Source: an uncultured Ruminiclostridium sp. (lineage in GTDB: Bacteria; Bacillota; Clostridia; Oscillospirales; Ruminococcaceae). From it: DNA of 64,000 nt. This document shows, piece by piece, positions 58,309-64,000 of this stretch; position 1 is the first letter of the stretch; the number at the start of each line of letters is the position of its first letter. The stretch covers positions 23,578 to 87,577 of the forward strand of contig CAKSFR010000013.1 in assembly GCA_934454635.1 (NCBI GenBank), given 5' to 3'. Position numbers and translations under genes: made by a program. The notes under the pieces are model-generated. The model was not told the DNA's origin. It did no database searches and saw only the letters and a program-made list of their open reading frames with translations.

Positions 58309-59664
58309 ATGAAAAAGATTGTCAGCATGGCACTCATAGCGGCGCTTATCGTCAGCGCGGCTGGCTGCGGCGAGAAGGCGCCCGCGGAAACTATATCAAA
58401 GGTTGAAATAACGACAACGGCTGAAACTAAAGAAGAGATAACGTCAATAACTGTGACAAATGAAGAAACAACAGAAATTACAACAACTCCCGAAATAAAA
58501 ATAGAAACGACAACTACAGAAGAAAAGGTTGAGAAAATACCTGAGGTTAGTAGATTTTACGGTTTGCGTAGTGGTATAATGACCTTTGATGGAAACAGTA
58601 TACATCGTATTTACTCGTACAATATAAGTGAAAATAAGCTATATGAGCTACGGAAATATATAGGACATGAAGAATCAACAGATATGGATATATATGGGAA
58701 GATAGGGGTGTATAAAGAAAAGATTTATAATCTTGAAACGGGAGAAGATTACGAAAAAACTTATGGAGTAAAATTAGTTAACAATTATGCAGACAAGTTT
58801 AATCCTGTTTATAGAATAGATGAAGATTTCGACGGAAATACCATTTACTATGGAGTAATTGATTATAACGGGGATTGGATACTTCCTTTATCTTCAGAGT
58901 ATGATAAGGAAATGATTTATTCATGGGGTAATTTCTGTTCCGTTAATGCCTCGTCAAGCATAATAATATTTAATGAAAATGATACCATATATAATTTAAG
59001 AAATAATAAGACGATAAAAATTGATAAAATTGGGGATTATTACATTGAAGAATTTATAAGTGCAATAGATAACTATGTTATTATGTATTGCAGATGCTAT
59101 TCACCGCAAACTGGTTTATTGGCTAGATATAATGTTGATACAGGGGAGGTAACGGCTATTGCAAAATGGGAAGTTGAAGGTCGGGAAGGCGATCTTCAAG
59201 AATGCATGAGTGTTGAAAAAAAGAAATATGTTGTTAATAAAAAAGGTAAATATGTGTTTATTAACAAAAACTATAATAAAGTTGATCTGAATTTATCCGA
59301 CTACGAAATAATGAGCGTTTATGACTTTAATGAGAATTATGCAGCATTTATAGCCAAAAATGTAGAAGGAGATAACTATATGATAATTGCGGATAAAGAA
59401 GGGAAGCGGATAGTTGAACCCCAAAAGGATTATAAGCCCCAAAAAATATATATAATTGGGGATTATGCAGTTGTTGAAGAGGACGAAAAATATAATTACA
59501 TAATTGATTGCAAAACCGGAGAAAAAAAGGATTATGAATATAAAATTGTTGCTCGTGACGTTGAATCTGATATGATTATTATTGAAGCAAACGATGCATA
59601 TTACCTCAACGATCCGGCAGACCCCGACACGCTCTTAAACCCGTTTGAACTTGTGCAGGGATAA
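58309..59664 (+). CDS. AT-rich lipoprotein, possibly WG-repeat-like
   Basis: A 451-residue lipoprotein. The signal KKIVSMALIAALIVSAAGCG ends in a lipobox (SAAGC). A Thr/Glu-rich linker (TTTAETKEEITSITVTNEET) covers residues 35-75. The remaining domain consists of repeated strands such as VIDYNGDWILPLSSEYDKE, NKKGKYVFINKNYNKVD and IADKEGKRIVEPQKDYK, which resemble WG-type beta repeats. Codon use is markedly AT-rich (AAA, ATA, AAT) compared with all neighbours except its first 25 codons and the end, suggesting transfer or replacement of the middle. CAGGAGGAAAGAC precedes the ATG. Confidence 0.8.
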   Translation: MKKIVSMALIAALIVSAAGCGEKAPAETISKVEITTTAETKEEITSITVTNEETTEITTTPEIKIETTTTEEKVEKIPEVSRFYGLRSGIMTFDGNSIHRIYSYNISENKLYELRKYIGHEESTDMDIYGKIGVYKEKIYNLETGEDYEKTYGVKLVNNYADKFNPVYRIDEDFDGNTIYYGVIDYNGDWILPLSSEYDKEMIYSWGNFCSVNASSSIIIFNENDTIYNLRNNKTIKIDKIGDYYIEEFISAIDNYVIMYCRCYSPQTGLLARYNVDTGEVTAIAKWEVEGREGDLQECMSVEKKKYVVNKKGKYVFINKNYNKVDLNLSDYEIMSVYDFNENYAAFIAKNVEGDNYMIIADKEGKRIVEPQKDYKPQKIYIIGDYAVVEEDEKYNYIIDCKTGEKKDYEYKIVARDVESDMIIIEANDAYYLNDPADPDTLLNPFELVQG

Positions 59665-59690
59665 GGATAATCGGAGAAAAGTGAACATAA

Positions 59691-59911
59691 GGCGTGCAGG
59701 CGGCAGACCGTTTAACGGTCTGCCGCCTGCGGCGGTTTTGACCGCCGCAGGCGCGCCCGCCATAAAGGCGGGCGCGCGGGTGGGAGGGGGGAAGCGAGTG
59801 GGGGAGCGGAGCGCAGCGATAGCTGCGCGGAGCGTAATGGGGGGAGAAGTATCCCTCGGGCGGCGGCGTTGGGATATGTGGGAAAGGGAAGAGCATGGGG
59901 AAAGCCGCGGC
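59691..59911 (+). repeat. Intergenic element, copy H (three strong hairpins)
   Basis: Three consecutive hairpins: 16 bp perfect (59696-59711 with 59715-59730, loop TTA), 11 bp (59726-59736 with 59741-59751, loop TTTG) and 11 bp (59751-59761 with 59767-59777). The first two share CCTGC (59726-59730), so full pairing of one excludes the base of the other. No outer closing stem was found. GCGCAGC-GATA-GCTGCGC follows. The 3' module (GGGCGGCGGCGTTGGGATAT, then GGGGAAAGCCGCGG) ends at 59910. Confidence 0.75.
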
Positions 59912-59952
59912 GCGAGCGAAGCGAGCGCGGTGCAAAAACAGCTTTTCCACGC

Positions 59953-59981
59953 TTGACAATCCGTGCAAAGTATTGTATAAT
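59953..59981 (+). promoter_or_regulatory. Promoter of the small membrane protein and amidase-like genes
   Basis: TTGACA (59953-59958), 17-bp spacer, TATAAT (59976-59981): full consensus, placed right after repeat copy H. Confidence 0.85.
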
Positions 59982-60014
59982 AAAAGCAATACTACATACG
60001 AAAGGAACCTGCGT

Positions 60015-60188
60015 ATGAACACAATGAACAATACTCCAACGACAAAGGGCGGGGTTTCGGGAGTCGTTATTCCCGTTTTCGCGGCGGTCGCGCTCATTAT
60101 CAGCTGCGCTATCTATATCGTGTATAAGCTCGGACAGCAGGAAGCTGCCGAAAAATGGGCGGATTACGACGAATGTGGCTGGTCCTGA
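60015..60188 (+). CDS. 57-residue single-span membrane protein
   Basis: A short protein reading MNTMNNTPTTKGGVSGVVIP, then the helix VIPVFAAVALIISCAIYIVY and an acidic tail ending YDECGWS. GAAAGGAACC lies 8-10 bases before the ATG, and a consensus promoter lies upstream. It is translationally coupled to the next gene (stop codon one base before its ATG). Not recognised; possibly a partner of the amidase-like protein. Confidence 0.78.
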   Translation: MNTMNNTPTTKGGVSGVVIPVFAAVALIISCAIYIVYKLGQQEAAEKWADYDECGWS

Positions 60189-60189
60189 T

Positions 60190-61470
60190 ATGAATAGAAT
60201 GAAAACGCTGCTGACAACGCTGATTGTGCTTACGATAACCGCAATCGCCGTTGTCGGCTTTATTCTTGCATGGGACGTTTTCGATTTCAGCGGGCGGCTT
60301 GACCGCCTTTTCAACACCGATTTTATCAACGGGGAGGAACCCCTTTACCGCTCGGATATCGACATTGATGTTTCCTCGTCAATGTCGTCGGGCGTTCCCG
60401 AAAGTGAGCGCGCGGTGATCGAGGGATTTTTTGTGCGGTATTTTGCTTCACTCGGCAGCTTTTACCGTGAAGATATTTCGGATTATTTCGTAAGACAGTG
60501 CGAGGACGAGCTTATCGACGGGCTTACGCTTGACTGTGAAATTTCAGCGGCGAAAACCTGCGCGGCCGACCTTTCGTATTCGGAGTGCAGTATTCGCTAT
60601 ACCGTTATCGAACGGACAACGGAGCGCGAGGGAAACATAAAACTTACCGTAAAATGTTCCGTTTCGCTTCAATATGCGGGGCTTGCCGGGCAAACAAAGC
60701 AGGAGGAAGAGCATACTTTCGTGCTGAAAACCGAGGACAAAGAACTGCGTATAAAGAATCACACGTCGGACAGGTTCGCAAGGCTTTCCGCGATAGCTGC
60801 GCTGGATAAAGCTCTTGCCGAGGACGGATTTACTCAAGGAGATATGGCTTACACATATTACTCTCCGTATATCAAACGTGCAGCTGAGATTTTTTCTGTC
60901 GGCTGTGAGGAGTTAAGACAAAAAATCGGGCAGGACGAGCAAACCGAACAGCTATTTGAGGCGGAATACGACTACGACCGCGCGGCGGCTTGCGAATACG
61001 CGGAAAATTCGAGCGGAAATTCGGCAAAGTTCGGGAGTTACGACCAAAACGACGCAAATTTCTGCTCGCAGTGCCTTTTTGCGGGCGGGATACCTATGGA
61101 CGCGCAGGGAGATAAGCTCACGCAATGGAAATGGTACGGTTATAACGAAAATAATGCGCGTGAACACTCCGGCTGTACGCTTAGCTGGTACGACCGAAAG
61201 AGATTCTGGACATACGCAGCTGAAAATACAGGCTTCGGACTTGTCGCACAGGTTTCTTCGACCGCGCAGGTCGGCGATATTATTCAGCTTATGAACGGCG
61301 AAGAGCCGATTTTACAGGTGATCGTCAGCAGGATAGGATATGGCCAAAGCGGTGTTCCCGCCGAATATTTTGTCTGCACGGACAAGCAGAAAAATATACC
61401 TCTCAGCCTTCTCGGGGTGGAAAGCGTGCGCATTCTGTCTGTTATCGGCTTCAACACGGCGAATATATGA
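60190..61470 (+). CDS. Membrane-anchored amidase_6-like protein, probably catalytically altered
   Basis: A 426-residue protein with an N-terminal anchor (LLTTLIVLTITAIAVVGFIL). An extracytoplasmic helical/beta region spans about residues 45-250. The C-terminal domain matches the putative amidase (Amidase_6) pattern: EYDYDRAAACEYAENSS, then NDANFCSQCLFAGGIP, WKWYG and FWTYAAENTGF. In that family the segment normally reads DCTNF or DCANF with a cysteine nucleophile; here the Cys between D and A is missing. It has a low-quality ribosome site and probably relies on coupling to the preceding small gene. Confidence 0.75.
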   Translation: MNRMKTLLTTLIVLTITAIAVVGFILAWDVFDFSGRLDRLFNTDFINGEEPLYRSDIDIDVSSSMSSGVPESERAVIEGFFVRYFASLGSFYREDISDYFVRQCEDELIDGLTLDCEISAAKTCAADLSYSECSIRYTVIERTTEREGNIKLTVKCSVSLQYAGLAGQTKQEEEHTFVLKTEDKELRIKNHTSDRFARLSAIAALDKALAEDGFTQGDMAYTYYSPYIKRAAEIFSVGCEELRQKIGQDEQTEQLFEAEYDYDRAAACEYAENSSGNSAKFGSYDQNDANFCSQCLFAGGIPMDAQGDKLTQWKWYGYNENNAREHSGCTLSWYDRKRFWTYAAENTGFGLVAQVSSTAQVGDIIQLMNGEEPILQVIVSRIGYGQSGVPAEYFVCTDKQKNIPLSLLGVESVRILSVIGFNTANI

Positions 61471-61475
61471 GAAGC

Positions 61476-61684
61476 GGGGAGCACGCGCGCCCGCCTGCGT
61501 TTGCGTAGCAAACGCAGGGGCGGCGGCGAAGCCGCCGCCTGCCGCGTTCGGGCAAAGCCCGAACGCGGCGCGGGCGCGCCCCGCCGATAGCAGTATCCCC
61601 GCAAGCGGGCGGGAGTTTGCACTATCGTTGATATGCGGCGTTGCTGCGGGCGTTAAGGGGGCAGGGGGTGTGTTAAAGCCGCCC
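61476..61684 (+). repeat. Cloverleaf intergenic element, copy I
   Basis: Outer stem GCGCGCCCGC (61485-61494) pairs with 61570-61579. The hairpins are 10 bp (CTGCGTTTGC, 61495-61504 with 61508-61517, loop GTA), 9 bp (61519-61527 with 61531-61539) and 13 bp (GCCGCGTTCGGGC, 61541-61553 with 61557-61569, loop AAA). The right flank is CCCCGCCGATAGCAGTATCC. The 3' module (TTTGCACTATCGTTGATATG, GCGGCGTTGC, TTAAAGCCGCC) ends near 61684. Confidence 0.85.
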
Positions 61685-61724
61685 CGATTTAGGCGGGTTA
61701 ATCTCAAATAAAAAGGACATCAAA

Positions 61725-63644
61725 ATGATAATATATAATGCAAAAGACATCGCGTTTTACTTCGGCGCGGAGCTTCTATTCAAAAACGTGACCTTTGAGG
61801 TCGATAAGAATGACAAGATAGGGCTTGTCGGGCGCAACGGCTGCGGAAAAACTACTCTGTTCAGGCTTATGCGAGGAGAAATGCAGCCTGATGAGGGCGA
61901 ATTTGTAAAATCGCAGGAAGCTGTTTTGGGGTATATGGAACAGCACGTTGTTCGTGACAGCTCGGTGAGTATGTATGATGAGGTGCTGAGCGTTTTTGCG
62001 CCCGTTATGGCGCTTGAAGCGCAGCTTGAACAGCTCCACGACGAAATAGACCGCGGAAATACGTCATCAGAAATGCTCGAAAAACAGATGATATTGCAGG
62101 AAAAATTTGAGGCGGCAGGCGGTCTGACTTACCGCACGCGCGCTATGAGCAGCCTCCTTGGACTGGGCTTTTCGCAGGAGGAGCAGGAAAAGCCGGTTTC
62201 TGTACTTTCGGGCGGAGAAAAAGCGAAGGTTCAGCTTGCAAAGCTGCTTCTTTCGGGAGCAAATATGCTTCTGCTCGACGAGCCGACCAACCATTTGGAT
62301 ATATCTGCGCTTGCGTGGCTGGAAAAATTTCTGCTCGATTACAAGGGCGCGTACATTATTATATCTCACGACCGCTTCTTCCTTGATCGTGTTACAAACC
62401 GCACATTCGAGCTTGAAGACAGACGCCTTGCCTCATATAAGGGCGGATATACCGCATATCGGAACAAAAAGGAAGAGGAACTTGAAATTGCGTGGCGGCA
62501 TTATGAAAATCAGCTTGAAGAAATAAACAGAATAAAAGGAATAATCGAGCAGCAGAAACGCTTTAATCAGGAGCGCAACTATATTACGATTGCAAGCAAG
62601 GAAAAGCAGATAGAGCGGCTCGAAGCCGACCTTATCAAGCCCGAAACTCCGCCCAAAAAGCTGAAATTCCGCTTTCACTGCGATGAACCTGTAACGAATG
62701 AAATTCTGACCGCCGAAAATCTGGGAATTTCATTCGACGGAAAAACGCTTTTCAGCAACGTCAATTTCACTGTCCGCAAAAAAGAGCGAGTTTTCATTAT
62801 GGGCGCGAACGGCTGCGGAAAAACTACGCTTTTTAAAATCCTCACAAAAGAATATGCCGGCGACGGTGGTCGTGTTTACTATGGCCCCGGTGTTAAAACA
62901 GGATACTATGATCAGCTTATGACGGGACTTTCGGACGGAAAGACCGTACTTGACGAGCTTTGGGACGCATATCCGAAAATGACTCAAACTCAGGCGCGGA
63001 CGGCTCTCGGAAGCTTTCTTTTCAGCGGCGAGGACGTGTTTAAAAAAATAGGAACGCTTTCCGGCGGTGAAAAAGCGCGCGTCGCGCTTTTAAAGCTTAT
63101 GCTCAGCGGCTGCAACCTGCTTCTGCTGGACGAGCCGACGAACCACCTCGATATAACCTCGCGCGAAGCGCTTGAAGCCGCGATAGACGGTTTCGACGGA
63201 ACAGCCCTCATCATTTCGCACGACCGATACCTTATAAGAAAGACGGCGACAAAGTTGTATAGACTGACCCCGAACGGCGTGGAGGAAATAGAGGACATGG
63301 AGGCTTTTTTTGAGCAGTCGGAGGAGCAGAAAATTTCCGCGTCCAAAAAAGAGCCTACCTCGGCGAGCGCAAACAAGGCTGACTATCTGCGCAGAAAAGA
63401 GATTCAGAGCGAACTGCGAAAGCTCGGAACGAGAATTTCGCGTGCGGAAGAACGCATTGCAGCACTTGAAAAAGAAATTGCGGAGTTGAACGAGCGGCTT
63501 CAACAGCCCGAAAACGCTTCGGATTATGAGAAAATTTCTGAGATAACCGAGCGGCTCGGTCAGGCGCAGGAGGAGCTTTCTGCGCAAACTGACGAGTGGG
63601 TCGAGGCGAGCGAGCAACTTGAGGAGCTTTCGACCGAGGAATAA
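61725..63644 (+). CDS. ABC-F family ATPase
   Basis: A 639-residue soluble twin-ATPase that acts on ribosomes rather than in a membrane. Domain 1 has GLVGRNGCGKTTLFRLMRGE, LSGGEKAKVQLAKLL and LLLDEPTNHLDISALAWLEK. The inter-domain linker (about residues 245-315) is rich in Glu/Lys/Arg (KKEEELEIAWRHYENQLEEI). Domain 2 has IMGANGCGKTTLFKILTKEY, LSGGEKARVALLKLM and LLLDEPTNHLDITSREALEA. A C-terminal coiled coil follows (SRAEERIAALEKEIAELNER). The layout fits the Uup/YdiF group; antibiotic protection cannot be inferred. AAAAAGGACATCAAA precedes the ATG. Confidence 0.95.
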   Translation: MIIYNAKDIAFYFGAELLFKNVTFEVDKNDKIGLVGRNGCGKTTLFRLMRGEMQPDEGEFVKSQEAVLGYMEQHVVRDSSVSMYDEVLSVFAPVMALEAQLEQLHDEIDRGNTSSEMLEKQMILQEKFEAAGGLTYRTRAMSSLLGLGFSQEEQEKPVSVLSGGEKAKVQLAKLLLSGANMLLLDEPTNHLDISALAWLEKFLLDYKGAYIIISHDRFFLDRVTNRTFELEDRRLASYKGGYTAYRNKKEEELEIAWRHYENQLEEINRIKGIIEQQKRFNQERNYITIASKEKQIERLEADLIKPETPPKKLKFRFHCDEPVTNEILTAENLGISFDGKTLFSNVNFTVRKKERVFIMGANGCGKTTLFKILTKEYAGDGGRVYYGPGVKTGYYDQLMTGLSDGKTVLDELWDAYPKMTQTQARTALGSFLFSGEDVFKKIGTLSGGEKARVALLKLMLSGCNLLLLDEPTNHLDITSREALEAAIDGFDGTALIISHDRYLIRKTATKLYRLTPNGVEEIEDMEAFFEQSEEQKISASKKEPTSASANKADYLRRKEIQSELRKLGTRISRAEERIAALEKEIAELNERLQQPENASDYEKISEITERLGQAQEELSAQTDEWVEASEQLEELSTEE

Positions 63645-63760
63645 TTGGGACACCTGCCGGGATAAACGACAGTCGATTGTGCATATCTGACAGCTAAATT
63701 ATATTTTTACTGCGGAGAGATGTCGAATTTAACAAAATGAAAAAAATATTCAAAAAAAGC

Positions 63761-63789
63761 TTGACTTTACTTGTCCGTTGTGATATACT
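63761..63789 (+). promoter_or_regulatory. rRNA operon promoter P1
   Basis: TTGACT (63761-63766), 17-bp spacer, TATACT (63784-63789), with an A/T-rich upstream stretch like an UP element. Confidence 0.85.
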
Positions 63790-63864
63790 AATCTAGCCGA
63801 CGAAAGAGAGGCAAAAAAATCTTGAAAATGTCGAAAATTTTTTGAAAAAATTTCAAAAAAGCAC

Positions 63865-63893
63865 TTGACAAATTCGAGAAATTGTGATATGAT
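63865..63893 (+). promoter_or_regulatory. rRNA operon promoter P2
   Basis: TTGACA (63865-63870), 17-bp spacer, TATGAT (63888-63893). The same GTGA precedes both -10 boxes. Confidence 0.85.
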
Positions 63894-64000
63894 AAATATC
63901 ACCCGCTGAGAACAAATCTTCGGGACAAGCACCTTGAAAATTGAACAATCGAAACGAATTAACGACCCTTGAAATTCAAGGAAAAAGAATTAATTCTGGA
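63894..64000 (+). other. rRNA operon leader, 16S gene expected just beyond the window
   Basis: It contains the typical Firmicutes pre-rRNA text AGCACCTTGAAAATTGAACA and ends GAATTAATTCTGGA, which is the sequence just before 16S rRNA in related genomes. The 16S gene itself starts after 64000, so it is not listed. Confidence 0.8.

Overview
The window looks like the chromosomal origin region of a spore-forming member of class Clostridia (Bacillota), most likely an Oscillospiraceae/Ruminococcaceae relative. The reasons are a moderately GC-rich genome with Clostridia-type genes, a complete spoIIAA-spoIIAB-sigF operon, SpoIIQ-like and RemB-like proteins, parS sites, the dnaA-dnaN-rlbA-recF-remB cluster, and rRNA operon promoters at the right edge (the window stops just short of the 16S gene). 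No phage, CRISPR array, insertion sequence or tRNA gene was seen.

Layout. 1-5.9 kb (minus): dgt, dnaG, rpoD and an FtsA-like actin ATPase cut by the left edge. 6-9.9 kb (minus): DUF5662, yifB, a BTAD-type regulator and yigZ. 10.3-12.4 kb (minus): a PadR-DUF1700-DUF4097 envelope operon with an operator-overlapped promoter. 13.5-20.3 kb: GH25 lysozyme, GyrI-like protein, phosphoglucomutase, GNAT, MerR/TipAS regulator and an M23 (SpoIIQ-like) protein. 20.6-23.2 kb (minus): the sigF operon and a zinc-ribbon lipoprotein. 23.5-33.5 kb (plus): gyrB, two small membrane proteins, gyrA, mnmG, rsmG, a Wzz-like protein and a frameshifted ybaK. 33.9-43.2 kb (minus): yicC, dnaA, dnaN, rlbA, recF, remB, rsmI, an unknown protein and a radical SAM activase. 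43.4-58 kb (plus): a class II aldolase, then a ten-gene operon of two MacB-type ATPases (one carrying an AbrB-like tail), a very large solute-binding protein, two separate pairs of MalF/MalG-type permeases, an NHL/TPR membrane protein, a Yip1 protein and a DUF5696 protein. 58-63.6 kb: a candidate small RNA gene, an AT-rich lipoprotein, a small membrane protein, an amidase-like protein and an ABC-F ATPase.

The most unusual signal is a family of GC-rich intergenic elements. At least six copies fold into an outer stem closing three perfect hairpins, a four-way-junction or cloverleaf layout with almost no unpaired bases. The stem sequences differ between copies but pairing is kept, which argues that structure is under selection. 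Most copies are followed by a shared 3' module ending in a sequence like GAAAGCCGCGGTG. Simpler copies carry the 3' module without the full cloverleaf. I know no name for this family.

The second striking item is a compact transcription unit at 58.09-58.29 kb: a promoter with 17-bp spacing, a nested 110-nt hairpin and an intrinsic terminator, with no open reading frame of note.

Many promoters could be placed because this genome uses near-consensus -35/-10 boxes with 17-bp spacing. All domain and family names come from reading the sequences and from memory; no search was run.
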